This document shows, piece after piece, positions 9,495 through 19,305 of a DNA stretch of 64,000 bases. The notes below the pieces were generated by a model, which was not told where the DNA came from, made no database searches, and saw only the letters and a program-made list of their open reading frames with translations. Positions within the stretch are counted from its first letter, which is position 1. Each line of letters begins with the position of its first letter. The translations under genes were made by a program, and so were the position numbers. The stretch is from Micromonospora sp. NBC_01740 (lineage in GTDB: Bacteria > Actinomycetota > Actinomycetes > Mycobacteriales > Micromonosporaceae), in contig NZ_CP109150.1 in assembly GCF_035920365.1 (NCBI RefSeq), positions 4,278,001 through 4,342,000 on the forward strand, read 5' to 3'.

Positions 9495-10732
9495 GAGGTC
9501 GGCTCGGCACGCTGACCGCGCTCTACGTCACGCAGTACCTCGGCATCGGCTTCATCACCGTCGGGCTGACCGCCATCCTGCGAGACGGCGGCACCTCCCT
9601 CGACACGCTGGCGCTGTTGCAGTTCGTCGGCCTGGTCTGGCCGATCAAGTTCCTCTGGGCGCCCGTCCTCGACCGGTACGGCTCCCGCCACCGTGGTCAC
9701 TACCGGTCCTGGCTGCTGGTGCTCCAGGGCGGCCTGGTGCTGGCCCTGCTGGCGCTGCTGCCGTTCGACCGCCCGGCCGCGCAGCTCGGGCCGGTCGTCG
9801 CGATCTGCGTCGCGTACGTGTTCCTCTCCGCGACGCAGGACATCGCCGTCGACGCCGTCGCCGTCCGGCTGCTCTCCGAGCGCTCGCGGGGTACCGGCAA
9901 CGGCATCCAGGTCGCCGCGAGCTACGTCGGCAACCTGCTCGGCGGCGGCGCCTGCGTGGTCGTCTACGACCGCTTCGGGTGGGCGCCCGCGATCCTGCTG
10001 CTCGCCGCCCTGACCGCCGTCGGCCTGCTGGTGGTGTGGCGGTTCCGCGAGCCGGACCGCACCGACCGCGTCGAAAGCGCCGGTGCGGCGTACCGGGCGC
10101 TGCTGTCGGTGCTGAGCCAGCCCGGCTGCCGCCGGTGGACCTTCGGCGTGGTGCCGCTGGTCTACATCGGCGCGGGCGCGACGTACGCCCTGGTGACACC
10201 GGCCCTGGTGGACGCGGACTGGTCCCTGGCGCGCATCGGCGTGGTGACCGGCGTGGTGACCAGCCTGCCGGCCATCGTGGCCGGTCTGGTCTCCGGGGCC
10301 GCGATCGGCCGGTTCGGGCGGGGCCGCGTGCTCGTCGCCGGGGGAGTGGCGCTCGCGCTGTCCACGGCGATGCTGCTGCCGTTGCTGAACGGCCGGGCCC
10401 CGCTCGCCGGGACGGTCGCCGCGCTCTGCTGCTTCATGGCCGCCTACACGATCGCCAACGTCGTGCTCTACACGGTCAACATGGACTATTCCCGGCCCGG
10501 CACGGGCGGTACGGACTTCACGGTGCTGTCGTCGTTCGGGCTGGTCTGCTCGTTCGTGGCGGCCTCCGTCGCGCTGGCCGCGGCCGAGGTGTTCGGCTAT
10601 CCCGCGGTCGCGGTGGCCTCCGTCGTCCTGGTGGCGCTGGGCGTCGCGCTGGGCCTCGGGCACCAGCGGCGGTTCCCGCCCCGATCCGTTGTGGCGCCGG
10701 GGGAGCGCGAGTTGTCGAAGGTGTCCGGCTGA
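9491..10732 (+). CDS. MFS transporter, probable ferric-siderophore permease
   Basis: The 413-residue product starts at a GTG overlapping the reductase stop. About twelve hydrophobic segments are visible. The early LYVTQYLGIGF and TQDIAVDAVAV segments resemble the AmpG/RhtX/FptX group of MFS permeases, which includes single-protein siderophore importers. The coupled position behind a siderophore reductase and an iron box supports import of a ferric siderophore or a related molecule. Export cannot be excluded from sequence alone. Confidence 0.85.
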   Translation: MRGRLGTLTALYVTQYLGIGFITVGLTAILRDGGTSLDTLALLQFVGLVWPIKFLWAPVLDRYGSRHRGHYRSWLLVLQGGLVLALLALLPFDRPAAQLGPVVAICVAYVFLSATQDIAVDAVAVRLLSERSRGTGNGIQVAASYVGNLLGGGACVVVYDRFGWAPAILLLAALTAVGLLVVWRFREPDRTDRVESAGAAYRALLSVLSQPGCRRWTFGVVPLVYIGAGATYALVTPALVDADWSLARIGVVTGVVTSLPAIVAGLVSGAAIGRFGRGRVLVAGGVALALSTAMLLPLLNGRAPLAGTVAALCCFMAAYTIANVVLYTVNMDYSRPGTGGTDFTVLSSFGLVCSFVAASVALAAAEVFGYPAVAVASVVLVALGVALGLGHQRRFPPRSVVAPGERELSKVSG

Positions 10733-10760
10733 GTGATATCGCTCAATGTGGGCAACGATG

Positions 10761-10790
10761 TTGACACATCCTTAGGTTAGGGTAACCTAA
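10761..10790 (+). promoter_or_regulatory. des operon promoter with overlapping iron box
   Basis: TTGACA at 10761-10766 is a consensus -35. The perfect-looking iron box TTAGGTTAGGGTAACCTAA occupies 10772-10790 and covers the expected -10 region (TAACCT at 10783-10788, 16-bp spacer). DtxR-family repressor with Fe(II) bound here would block RNA polymerase. The first gene starts 84 bp further on. Confidence 0.9.
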
Positions 10791-10873
10791 GCTCGCTCGA
10801 TCACCGACTGCGGGCGGATGGTGACGTCCCGCCATCCCGCCGTACCGTCCATTCCCGACCGTTGAGGACCCGC

Positions 10874-12430
10874 ATGAGCCTGCCCGGATCCACCGTCCAG
10901 GTGCCTTCGACCGGGGTGACCCCCGCCTCCGACGGCGCCCGCGCCCACCTCTTCACCGCCGGCACGGTGGAGGACTACCGGCGCGTGCTGGCCGAGGGGA
11001 TCGGCCGGGTCGCGACCCGGATGGCCGAGGTGGACCGGCCGTTCACCGGCGTGACACCGGACGAGCTGGTGCCGCGGATCGCCGGCATCGACCTGGACCG
11101 GCCGCTGGGCGACAGCGGCGCCGCGCTCGACGAGCTGCACGACGTCTACCTGCGCGACGCCGTCTACTTCCACCACCCCCGCTACCTCGCGCACCTCAAC
11201 TGCCCGGTGGTGATCCCCGCGCTGCTCGGCGAGGCGGTGCTCAGCGCCGTGAACTCCTCGCTGGACACCTGGGACCAGAGCGCCGGCGGCACCCTGATCG
11301 AGCGTCGGCTCATCGACTGGACGGCCGACCGGATCGGGCTGGGGCCGGCCGCCGACGGCATCTTCACCAGCGGCGGCACCCAGTCCAACCTCCAGGCGAT
11401 GCTGCTGGCCCGCGAGGAGACCTGCGCGAACCTGGTCGGCCGGGCGACCGAGCGGCAGTCCCGCCCGGAGCTGCTGTCGCGACTGCGCATCCTCACCTCG
11501 GCGGCCGGTCACTTCAGCGTGCAGAAGGCGGCCAAGCTGCTCGGCCTCGGCGCCGACGCGGTGGTCACCGTGCCCACCGACGCCGACCGGCGGATGCGCA
11601 CCGCCGACCTGGCCCGGGAGATCGCCCGGTGCCGGGAGGAGGGGCTGGTGGTGATGGCCGTCGTCGCCACCGGTGGCACCACCGACTTCGGCACCATCGA
11701 CCCGCTGCCGCAGATCGCCGACATCTGCGCCGCCGCCGGCGTGTGGCTGCACGTCGACGCCGCGTACGGCTGCGGGCTGCTGGTGTCGCCGACCCGGCGG
11801 CACCTGCTCGACGGCATCGAGCGGGCCGACTCGGTCACCGTCGACTACCACAAGTCGTTCTTCCAGCCGGTCAGCTCCAGCGCACTGCTGGTGCGCGACC
11901 GGCGCGTGCTGCGGCACGCCACCTGGCACGCCGACTACCTCAACCCGGCGCGGATGGTCGAGCAGCGCATCCCCAACCAGGTCGACAAGAGCATCCAGAC
12001 CACCCGCCGATTCGACGCCCTCAAGCTCTGGCTGACCCTGCGGATCATGGGGCCGGACGCGATCGGCGAGCTCTTCGACGAGGTGGTCGACCGGGCCGCC
12101 GCCGCGTGGCAGCTGCTCAGCGGGGACCCCCGCTTCGAGGTGGTGACCCGCTCGCAGCTGAGCACCGTGGTCTTCCGCTACCTGCCGGCCGCCGCCGGCC
12201 GGGAGGTCGTCGACGACGCCAACCTGTACGCCCGCGAGGCGCTGGCCGCCTCCGGCGCCGGGCTCGTCGCCGGTACCAAGGTCGACGGCGCGCACTACCT
12301 CAAGCTCACCCTGCTCAACCCCGAGACCACGATGGACGACATCGCCCACGTCCTCGACCTCCTCGCCGAACACGCCGGCTGGTACGCCCAGACCAGGACC
12401 ACCGCCGAGCTGTCCTGCCCCGTCGGCTGA
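10874..12430 (+). CDS. desA: PLP-dependent lysine decarboxylase, desferrioxamine pathway
   Basis: The enzyme has 518 residues from the ATG at 10874, chosen for its GAGGA site six bases upstream over a TTG at 10862. It belongs to the group II PLP decarboxylases (DesA, DABA and glutamate decarboxylase relatives). [13 protein letters not shown] and HVDAAYGCG are typical cofactor-site segments, and Lys327 in DYHKS is the Schiff-base lysine. The predicted reaction is L-lysine to cadaverine, the first step of desferrioxamine synthesis. It is the first gene of an iron-box-controlled operon with desB, desC, desD and an exporter. Assignment to lysine rather than diaminobutyrate comes mainly from that context. 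Confidence 0.93.
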   Translation: MSLPGSTVQVPSTGVTPASDGARAHLFTAGTVEDYRRVLAEGIGRVATRMAEVDRPFTGVTPDELVPRIAGIDLDRPLGDSGAALDELHDVYLRDAVYFHHPRYLAHLNCPVVIPALLGEAVLSAVNSSLDTWDQSAGGTLIERRLIDWTADRIGLGPAADGIFTSGGTQSNLQAMLLAREETCANLVGRATERQSRPELLSRLRILTSAAGHFSVQKAAKLLGLGADAVVTVPTDADRRMRTADLAREIARCREEGLVVMAVVATGGTTDFGTIDPLPQIADICAAAGVWLHVDAAYGCGLLVSPTRRHLLDGIERADSVTVDYHKSFFQPVSSSALLVRDRRVLRHATWHADYLNPARMVEQRIPNQVDKSIQTTRRFDALKLWLTLRIMGPDAIGELFDEVVDRAAAAWQLLSGDPRFEVVTRSQLSTVVFRYLPAAAGREVVDDANLYAREALAASGAGLVAGTKVDGAHYLKLTLLNPETTMDDIAHVLDLLAEHAGWYAQTRTTAELSCPVG

Positions 12431-12458
12431 CGATCCGCCCCCCGCTCTGGAGAACCGC

Positions 12459-13757
12459 ATGTCGACGCACGACTTCATCGCCGTCGGGCTGGGCCCGTAC
12501 AACCTGGGCCTGGCCTGCCTGACCGAGCCGATCGACGAGCTCGACGGAATCTTCCTGGAGGCGCGGGACACCTTCAGCTGGCATCCCGGGATGCTGCTGG
12601 AGTCGACCCGGCTCCAGACGCCGTTCATCGCCGACCTGGTCACGCTCGCCGACCCGACCTCGCCGTACTCCTTCCTGAGCTACCTCAAGGAGTCCGGGCG
12701 GCTGTACCCGTTCTACATCCGGGAGAGCTTCTTCCCGCTGCGCAGCGAGTACGACGACTACTGCCGCTGGGCCGCCGGCAAGCTGGGCAGCGTCCGGTTC
12801 GGTCAGCAGGTCACGGCGGTCGAATTCGACCCGGCCGACGAGCACTACACCGTCACGGCCACGGTGACGGCCACGGGCGGGTCGGTCACCTACCGGGCCC
12901 GGCACCTGGTGCTCGGCACCGGCACCCCGCCGTACGTGCCGGAGGCCTGCGCGGGGCTCGGCGGCGACGCGATCCACAACTCGCGGTACCTGGAGCACCG
13001 GGCGGCGCTGCGCGCGAAGCGGAGCATCACCGTGGTCGGCAGCGGGCAGAGCGCGGCCGAGATCTACCACGACCTGCTCGGCGACATCGACACGTGCGGC
13101 TACCAGCTCAACTGGGTGACCCGTTCGCCCCGGTTCTTCCCCCTCGAATACACCAAGCTCACCCTCGAGATGACCTCGCCGGACTACGTGGACTACTTCC
13201 ACGCCCTGCCGGAGTCCACCCGCTACCGGCTGGAGTCCGAGCAGAAGGGGCTGTTCAAGGGCATCAACGCCGACCTGATCAACGAGATCTACGACCTGCT
13301 CTACGCCAAGAGCATCCCCGGCCCGGTCCGCACCCGGCTACTGACCAACACCGCGCTGACCACCGCCACCCACGACGAGTCGAGCGGGACGTACACGCTG
13401 GGGCTGCGCAACGTCGAGCAGGAGCGCGACTTCACGCTGGACACCGAGGGGCTGGTGCTGGCGACCGGCTACCACTACCGGGTCCCGGAGTTCCTGGAGC
13501 CGGTGCGCGACCGGATCCGCTGGGACGCGCACGGGCGCTTCGACGTGGCCCGCAACTACAGCATCGACCACACCGGCCGGGGCATCTTCCTTCAGAACGC
13601 CGGCACCCACACGCACAGCGTCACCTCGCCCGACCTGGGCATGGGCCCGTACCGCAACTCGTGGATCATCCGCGAGCTGCTGGGCCGCGAGCACTACCCG
13701 ATCGAGAAGGGCATCGCCTTCCAGGAGTTCGGCGTGCCGGCCGGGGCCGCGTCGTGA
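12459..13757 (+). CDS. desB: FAD/NADPH-dependent amine N-monooxygenase (cadaverine hydroxylase)
   Basis: The 432-residue protein is an L-lysine 6-/ornithine 5-monooxygenase family member. It shows the FAD site [11 protein letters not shown] near the start, the NADPH site [16 protein letters not shown] (about 190-205) and the C-terminal [12 protein letters not shown] segment. In the desferrioxamine pathway this enzyme hydroxylates cadaverine to N-hydroxycadaverine. A GGAGA site lies just before the ATG. The stop overlaps the GTG of desC, showing tight coupling. Confidence 0.95.
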   Translation: MSTHDFIAVGLGPYNLGLACLTEPIDELDGIFLEARDTFSWHPGMLLESTRLQTPFIADLVTLADPTSPYSFLSYLKESGRLYPFYIRESFFPLRSEYDDYCRWAAGKLGSVRFGQQVTAVEFDPADEHYTVTATVTATGGSVTYRARHLVLGTGTPPYVPEACAGLGGDAIHNSRYLEHRAALRAKRSITVVGSGQSAAEIYHDLLGDIDTCGYQLNWVTRSPRFFPLEYTKLTLEMTSPDYVDYFHALPESTRYRLESEQKGLFKGINADLINEIYDLLYAKSIPGPVRTRLLTNTALTTATHDESSGTYTLGLRNVEQERDFTLDTEGLVLATGYHYRVPEFLEPVRDRIRWDAHGRFDVARNYSIDHTGRGIFLQNAGTHTHSVTSPDLGMGPYRNSWIIRELLGREHYPIEKGIAFQEFGVPAGAAS

Positions 13758-14329
13758 CCGAGGTCGTGCACCGCCGCGCCGACGGCCGGCTCGGCGAGTT
13801 CGCCCTGCGTACGCTCGACCCGGACGCCGACGCGCCGCTGCTGCACCGTTGGGTGACCCACCCGAAGGCGGCGTTCTGGCTCATGCAGGACGCCGACGTG
13901 GCCCGGGTCGCCGAGGAGTACCGGCGGATCGCCGCGCACCCGCACCACGACGCGTTCCTCGGCCTGCACGAGGGCCGACCGGCTTTCCTCGCCGAGCGGT
14001 ACGACCCCGCCCACGTCGAGCTCGTCGGCCTGTACGACGCGGCCGACGGCGACGTCGGCATGCACTTCCTCTGCGCCCCCGCCGACGCCCCGGCGCACGG
14101 CTTCACCCGGGCGGTGATCACGACGGTGATGGCGTGGCTCTTCGCCGACCCGGCCACCCGCCGCGTCGTCGTGGAGCCCGACGTGCGCAACACGGCGGTG
14201 CACGCGCTCAACGCGGCCGTCGGCTTCACCGTGGTGGGCCCGATCCGCAAGCCCGAGAAGGACGCGCTGCTCAGCGTCTGCACCCGTGACCAGTTCCACG
14301 CCGCAACCCGAGGAGACGTGCCCGCGTGA
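13754..14329 (+). CDS. desC: N-hydroxycadaverine acyltransferase (GNAT)
   Basis: This 191-residue siderophore acetyltransferase starts at a GTG within the desB stop (GTGA). Conserved segments include [23 protein letters not shown] and [11 protein letters not shown], typical of DesC/RhbD/IucB. In desferrioxamine synthesis it transfers acetyl or succinyl from CoA to the hydroxylamine, giving the hydroxamate that binds iron. It resembles the second GNAT in this window at 6059. The gene overlaps desD by GTGA. Confidence 0.92.
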   Translation: MTEVVHRRADGRLGEFALRTLDPDADAPLLHRWVTHPKAAFWLMQDADVARVAEEYRRIAAHPHHDAFLGLHEGRPAFLAERYDPAHVELVGLYDAADGDVGMHFLCAPADAPAHGFTRAVITTVMAWLFADPATRRVVVEPDVRNTAVHALNAAVGFTVVGPIRKPEKDALLSVCTRDQFHAATRGDVPA

Positions 14330-16140
14330 ACCCGCTCGCATCCGTGGCCCACCTGACGCCCGCCAACTGGGCGCACGCCAACCGGCTGCTGGTCCGCAAG
14401 GCGCTGGCCGAGTTCGCCCACGAGCGCCTGCTCGCGCCCGAGCCGCTCGACGCGGACCAGGCGGCATCCTTGACGGGGGAGCGGCGGTACCAGGTGCGCG
14501 GCGACGACGGCGAGGTCGTCTACCGGTTCACCGCGAGCCTGCTGGCCCTGGACCACTGGCGCATCGACGCCGACAGCATCACCCGCCACCGCGGCGACGC
14601 CGAGCTGCCGCTGGACGCCCTGGAGTTCTGCCTCGACCTGCGCGGGGCGCTCGGGCTGAGCGACCAGATCCTCCCCGTCTACCTGGAGGAGATCAGCTCC
14701 ACGCTGGCCAGCACCGCGTACAAGCTCGACAAGCCGGCGGTCAGCGCCGCCGAGCTCGCCGACGCGGACTTCCAGGCCATCGAGACCCAGATGACCGAGG
14801 GCCACCCGGGCTTCGTCGCCAACAACGGCCGCATCGGCTTCGGCATCGACGAATACCGGGCGTACGCCCCGGAGGCCGGCCGCCCGCTGCGGCTGCTCTG
14901 GGTGGCCGGGCACCGCGACCGGACGAGCTTCAGCTGCGCCGCCGACCTCGACTACGACACCCTGATCCGCGCCGAGCTCGACGAGGAGACCCGCGCCGGG
15001 TTCGCCGACACCCTGACCGGGCTCGGCCTCGACCCGGCCGACTACCTGCTCATTCCGGTGCACCCGTGGCAGTGGTGGAACCGGATCTCCGTCACGTTCG
15101 CCGCCGAGGTGGCGCAGCGCCGGCTCGTGTGCCTCGGCCCCGGTCCCGACGAATACCTCGCCCAGCAGTCCATCCGCACCTTCTTCAACGTCACCGACCC
15201 GTCCCGGCACTACGTCAAGACCGCGCTGTCCGTGCTGAACATGGGCTTCATGCGCGGGCTGTCGGCCGCGTACATGGCGGCCACCCCGGCCATCAACGAC
15301 TGGCTCGCCGAGCTGATCGACGGCGACGAGGTCCTCAAGCGCACCGGGCTGACGATCATCCGCGAGCGGGCTGCCGTCGGGTACCGGCACCTGGAGTACG
15401 AGGCGGCGACCGACCGGTACTCGCCGTACCGCAAGATGCTGGCGGCCCTGTGGCGGGAGAGCCCGGTGCCCGCGCTGGAGCCGGGCCGGCGACTGGCCAC
15501 CATGGCGTCCCTGCTGCACACCGACCGCGAGGGCCGCTCGTTCGCCGCCGCGCTCATCGCCCGGTCGGGGCTGGCGCCGCAGGTGTGGCTGCGCCGCTAC
15601 CTCGACGCCTACCTCACCCCGCTGCTGCACAGCTTCTACGCCCACGACCTGGCGTTCATGCCGCACGGCGAAAACGTCATCCTCGTCCTCGACGGCGGCA
15701 CGGTCGAGCGGGCGATCTTCAAGGACATCGCCGAGGAGATCGTGGTGATGGACCCGGACGCCGACCTGCCCCCGCTGGTCGAACGGGTCAGGGCCGACGT
15801 GCCGGAGGACATGAAGCTGCTCTCCATCTTCACCGACGTCTTCGACGGCTTCCTGCGCTACCTCAGCGCCATCCTCGTCACCGAGGGCGTCCTGGACGAG
15901 GAGACCTTCTGGCGGACGGTCGCCGGGTGCGCCGCCGACTACGCCGACAGCGTCCCGCACCTGGCCGAGCGGCTGCGGCGCTACGACCTGTTCGCCCCGG
16001 AGTTCGCGCTGTCCTGCCTGAACCGGCTCCAGCTGCGCAACAACCAGCAGATGGTCGACCTCGCCGACCCGTCGGCCGCGCTGCAACTGGTCGGCACCCT
16101 GACCAACCCCATCGCCGGCTTCGCCCCGGCCGCCCGATGA
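14326..16140 (+). CDS. desD: NRPS-independent siderophore synthetase (IucA/IucC family)
   Basis: The 604-residue protein matches the type C NIS synthetases. Recognisable blocks are GHPGFVANNGRIGFG near residue 160, IPVHPWQWWN near 243, SIRTFFNVTD near 285 and an IucA/C C-terminal FhuF-like part. These enzymes use ATP to adenylate a carboxylate and join it to an amine. DesD condenses and cyclises N-hydroxy-N-succinylcadaverine units into desferrioxamine E and relatives. It starts with GTG overlapping desC and ends in ATGA overlapping the exporter, so five genes form one coupled unit. Confidence 0.95.
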   Translation: MNPLASVAHLTPANWAHANRLLVRKALAEFAHERLLAPEPLDADQAASLTGERRYQVRGDDGEVVYRFTASLLALDHWRIDADSITRHRGDAELPLDALEFCLDLRGALGLSDQILPVYLEEISSTLASTAYKLDKPAVSAAELADADFQAIETQMTEGHPGFVANNGRIGFGIDEYRAYAPEAGRPLRLLWVAGHRDRTSFSCAADLDYDTLIRAELDEETRAGFADTLTGLGLDPADYLLIPVHPWQWWNRISVTFAAEVAQRRLVCLGPGPDEYLAQQSIRTFFNVTDPSRHYVKTALSVLNMGFMRGLSAAYMAATPAINDWLAELIDGDEVLKRTGLTIIRERAAVGYRHLEYEAATDRYSPYRKMLAALWRESPVPALEPGRRLATMASLLHTDREGRSFAAALIARSGLAPQVWLRRYLDAYLTPLLHSFYAHDLAFMPHGENVILVLDGGTVERAIFKDIAEEIVVMDPDADLPPLVERVRADVPEDMKLLSIFTDVFDGFLRYLSAILVTEGVLDEETFWRTVAGCAADYADSVPHLAERLRRYDLFAPEFALSCLNRLQLRNNQQMVDLADPSAALQLVGTLTNPIAGFAPAAR

Positions 16141-17642
16141 CGACGACGCTCGCGCCCCCCGGCGGGGCGCCGGCCGGCGGCGCGGACGGTCGGGTGCGGG
16201 GCCGGTGGCTGATCCTCGCCGTGCTCTGCCTCGCCCAGGTCACCGTGGTGCTCGACAACACGGTGCTGACCGTGGCGATCCCCGTGCTCACGACCGAGCT
16301 GGCCGCCAGCACCGCCGACGTGCAGTGGATGATCAACGCGTACGCGCTGGTCCAGTGCGGACTGCTGCTCACCGCGGGCAGCGCCGCCGACCGGTACGGT
16401 CGCCGCCGGATGCTGCTGGCCGGCCTCGTGCTGTTCGGGCTCGGGTCGCTGGCCGCCGGGCTCGCCCAGTCCAGCGGCCAGCTCATCGCGGCCCGGGCCG
16501 GCATGGGAATCGGCGGCGCGCTGCTGGTCACCGCCACCCTCGCGGTGGCGATGCAGGTCTTCGACGACGCCGAGCGGTCCCGGGCGATCGGCCTCTGGGC
16601 GGCGGCGAGCGCGCTGGGCTTCGCGGCCGGGCCGCCCTTCGGTGGGCTCGTCCTCGCCCACCTGCCGTGGGGGGCGATCTTCCTGGTCAACGTCCCGATC
16701 GTGCTGGTCTGCCTGGTGGCGGCGTGGGCGCTGGTGCCGGAGTCGCGCCAGCCGGCCGGCGGCCGCCTCGACCTGGGCGGGGTGCTGCTCTCCACGGCCG
16801 GCCTGACCGCGGTCGTCTACGCGATCATCGCCGGGCCGGAACACGGCTGGGCCGCCACCCCGGTGCTCGTCGCGGCGGTGACCGGGGTGCTCCTGCTCGC
16901 CGCCTTCGTGGCCTGGGAACGGCGGGTCGCCGACCCCATGCTGGACATGCACTTCTTCCGCAACCCCCGCTTCGTGGGCGCGGTCTCCGGCGTCGTCCTG
17001 ATCACCTTCGGCGCCACCGGCGCGCTGTTCCTGCTCACCCAGCACCTCCAGTTCGTCCGCGGCTACCCGGCCTGGGAGGCGGGGCTGCGGATGATGCCGT
17101 TCGCGCTCTCCATCGTCCTGCTGAACGTGGGCGGCGTCGCCACGCGGGTGATCCACCGGCTCGGGCTGGCGTACTCGATCGCCCTCGGCATGACGCTGCT
17201 CGCCGCCGGTCTCGCCCTGATCACCCACGCCCCGTCGGACGGCTACGGGGTGCTGCTGCCGGGCCTGCTGGTGATGGGCGCCGGCTGCGCCGTGGCGAAC
17301 CCGGCCATCGTCGAGGCCGTGATGAGCGCCATCCCGCCGGAGAAGGCCGGGGCGGGCGCGGGCGTGGACGGCACCATGACGGAGGTCGGCAGCAGCCTCG
17401 GCGTCGCCGTGCTGGGCGCGATCCTCAACGCCCGCTTCGCCGCGCTGCTGCCCGCCGCCGTGGCCGGCGCCGGCTCGTTCCCCGCCGCGCTGGCCGCCGC
17501 GCGCAGCGAGTCGGAGCGCGCGCTGGTCTCCGACGCGTTCCGCTCCGCCCTGGAGACCGGGCAGACGGTCGGTGCCGTGGCCGTCTTCGCGGGCGGCTGC
17601 GTGGCCGCCGCGCTGCTGCGCCGCGCCGAGCGGGCCGGCTGA
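16137..17642 (+). CDS. DHA2-type (14-helix) MFS exporter, probable siderophore efflux
   Basis: The 501-residue protein starts at ATG overlapping the desD stop. It shows the DHA2 multidrug-exporter pattern: VTVVLDNTVLTVAIP near helix 1, the motif A-like ADRYGRRRML, and about fourteen hydrophobic helices. Position as the last gene of the des operon suggests export of desferrioxamine. A drug-resistance role is possible but less supported. A hairpin follows 30 bp downstream. Confidence 0.88.
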   Translation: MTTTLAPPGGAPAGGADGRVRGRWLILAVLCLAQVTVVLDNTVLTVAIPVLTTELAASTADVQWMINAYALVQCGLLLTAGSAADRYGRRRMLLAGLVLFGLGSLAAGLAQSSGQLIAARAGMGIGGALLVTATLAVAMQVFDDAERSRAIGLWAAASALGFAAGPPFGGLVLAHLPWGAIFLVNVPIVLVCLVAAWALVPESRQPAGGRLDLGGVLLSTAGLTAVVYAIIAGPEHGWAATPVLVAAVTGVLLLAAFVAWERRVADPMLDMHFFRNPRFVGAVSGVVLITFGATGALFLLTQHLQFVRGYPAWEAGLRMMPFALSIVLLNVGGVATRVIHRLGLAYSIALGMTLLAAGLALITHAPSDGYGVLLPGLLVMGAGCAVANPAIVEAVMSAIPPEKAGAGAGVDGTMTEVGSSLGVAVLGAILNARFAALLPAAVAGAGSFPAALAAARSESERALVSDAFRSALETGQTVGAVAVFAGGCVAAALLRRAERAG

Positions 17643-17672
17643 GCGCCGACCCGCCCCGTTCCGCTCCGGCGA

Positions 17673-17699
17673 GCCGACGCCGCCAGCCGCGGCGTCGGC
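17673..17699. terminator. Hairpin terminator after the des operon
   Basis: A perfect 11-bp inverted repeat (17673-17683 with 17689-17699) has a five-base loop and lies 30 bp after the exporter stop codon. Confidence 0.75.
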
Positions 17700-17701
17700 G
17701 T

Positions 17702-17789
17702 CCGGCCCGACCGCGTCGACGTCCGGGGCCGGACGGTGCCGGCGTCAGGGCCGGACGGTGCCGGGGCCCGGCCCGACCGCGTCGACGTC
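17702..17789. repeat. Imperfect 22-bp direct repeats between convergent genes
   Basis: A 22-bp sequence at 17702-17723 recurs exactly at 17768-17789. Between them a 16-bp segment (GGCCGGACGGTGCCGG) occurs at 17727-17742 and again at 17749-17764, 22 bp apart. The array separates the convergent des exporter and flavin-reductase genes and slightly overlaps the latter's stop. Confidence 0.75.
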
Positions 17790-18348
17790 AGGGCCGGCGG
17801 AGCGTCCGCAGTGCGCCGGCCCAGGCGACCACCTCGTCGAGCATGGTGTTGAGGGCCTGCTCGTGGTGCGCCGCCGGCCGGAAGTCACGGAAGTTGACGA
17901 AGTCCGTCGTCAGGGAGAGCGCGACCTGGGACCGGACGTCGGCCACGCCGAGCTGCCCGAGCACCAGCCGCAGGTGCTCCGCCGCCCGCGTGCCGCCGTG
18001 CACGCCGTAGCTGACCAGGCCGGCGGAGGCGTGCTGCCACTCCTTGAACAGGAAGTCGACGGCGTCCTTCAGCGCGCCCGGGATCGAGTGGTTGTACTCC
18101 GGGGTGACGAAGACGAAGCCGTCGAACCCGGCGATCGTCGACGCCCAGCGGCGTACGGCGGGGCGCCTCGACGGCGCCATCGACGGCGGCAGCACCTCGT
18201 CGAAGTGCGGCAGGTCGTGGTCGGCGATGTCGACCAGCTCGACCGTGGCGTCGCCCCGCTTGGCGGCGACGTCGGTCACCCAGCGGGCCACGGCGTCGGC
18301 CTTGCGGCCGGGCCGCGTGCTGCCGACGATGACACCGATCCTGACCAT
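17788..18348 (-). CDS. NADPH-dependent FMN/quinone reductase (flavodoxin-like)
   Basis: The protein has 186 residues. GSTRPGR near residue 9 binds the FMN phosphate, and VTPEYNHSIPGALKDA (about 88-103) contacts the flavin ring, as in the NADPH_dep_FMN_red (ArsH/azoreductase-like) family. A consensus AAAGGAG site precedes the ATG. It is the last gene of a leftward run beginning with the rifJ-like gene at 20182, with short gaps. A role in quinone or flavin reduction for AHBA-derived aromatics is possible but unproven. It could equally be a general stress quinone reductase. Confidence 0.88.
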   Translation of the reverse strand: MVRIGVIVGSTRPGRKADAVARWVTDVAAKRGDATVELVDIADHDLPHFDEVLPPSMAPSRRPAVRRWASTIAGFDGFVFVTPEYNHSIPGALKDAVDFLFKEWQHASAGLVSYGVHGGTRAAEHLRLVLGQLGVADVRSQVALSLTTDFVNFRDFRPAAHHEQALNTMLDEVVAWAGALRTLRRP

Positions 18349-18360
18349 GGCTGATCTCCT

Positions 18361-19296
18361 TTACCGGGTGGTTATGGAACGCACGGGGGCCGGCGGGCCG
18401 GTCAGGCCACGGGCCAGCTCCACCGCGCCGTGCAGGGACGACAATCCGCCCAGGGCGGCGGCCCGTACCGGTGGCGCCGGCCGCCCGGGCCGGCCGGCGG
18501 CGCGGGCCCGCTCGGCCACGAGCGGCACGAAGTCGGGCAGACCGGCGGCGAACCCGCCGCCGACGATCGCCAGCGCCGGGTCCAGCAGCTCGCCGAGGCT
18601 CACGACCGCCGCCGCCAGCGCCCGGCAGCTCGCGTCGACCGCCTCCACCGCCCACGGCCGGCGCTCGTCGAGCCCCGCCCGCAGGTCGTCGAAGCTCACC
18701 TCGGCGCCGCGGCCGGCGCCCGCCCGGCGCAGGGTGGCCGGGCCGGACGCGATCGACTGGAGACAGCCGCGCCGGCCGCAGTCGCAGCGCTCGCCGTCGA
18801 GGGCGACGACCATGTGACCGATCTCGGCGGAGGAGCGGCCGGGCACCGAGCGCCCCGCCAGCACCACGCCGCCGCCGATCCCGGTGCCGACGCCCAGGTA
18901 GACCACGTCGTCCCGGCCGGCGTGCCGGGCCTCGGCCAGCGCGGCGAGGTCACCGTCGTCGGCGACGGCCGTCGCCGCGTCGGGGAAGAGGCGGCGCAGC
19001 GCACCGGCGAGGTCCAGCCCCGCCCAACCGGGCCGGCCGGGCCAGGTGGTGACGGTGCCCGCCGGGTCCGTGGTCGCCGGCATCGCCACCCCGACCGCAC
19101 CCACCGGTCCCCACACCTCGCGCAGCCGGTCCGCCTCGGCGGCCAGCGCGGCCAGGTCCGCGGCCGGGTCGGCGCCGCGTGGCCAGCGGAAGGTCCGGTC
19201 GTACGCCGGCCGTCCGGGCGCCTCCGCGCGCAGCGCCACCTTGGTGCCGCCGACGTCGACACCGAGCACGCCGTCGCCCCGCTGCGGACCGGTCAC
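18361..19296 (-). CDS. rifN: ROK-family sugar kinase, probable kanosamine 6-kinase (RifN-like)
   Basis: The 311-residue ROK protein has the phosphate-binding DVGGTKVAL near residue 13, GVGTGIGGGVV (about 135) and the zinc motif CDCGRRGC. The usual Glu after GC is replaced in GCLQS, while SAEIGHM is intact. In AHBA pathways RifN phosphorylates kanosamine to kanosamine 6-phosphate. Assignment rests on the family plus the adjacent rifJ/K/L/M-like genes. A general glucokinase is the main alternative. It begins with GTG nine bases after the DoxX stop, so the two are probably co-transcribed. Confidence 0.8.
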   Translation of the reverse strand: MTGPQRGDGVLGVDVGGTKVALRAEAPGRPAYDRTFRWPRGADPAADLAALAAEADRLREVWGPVGAVGVAMPATTDPAGTVTTWPGRPGWAGLDLAGALRRLFPDAATAVADDGDLAALAEARHAGRDDVVYLGVGTGIGGGVVLAGRSVPGRSSAEIGHMVVALDGERCDCGRRGCLQSIASGPATLRRAGAGRGAEVSFDDLRAGLDERRPWAVEAVDASCRALAAAVVSLGELLDPALAIVGGGFAAGLPDFVPLVAERARAAGRPGRPAPPVRAAALGGLSSLHGAVELARGLTGPPAPVRSITTR

Positions 19297-19305
19297 GCCC
19301 GCGCC

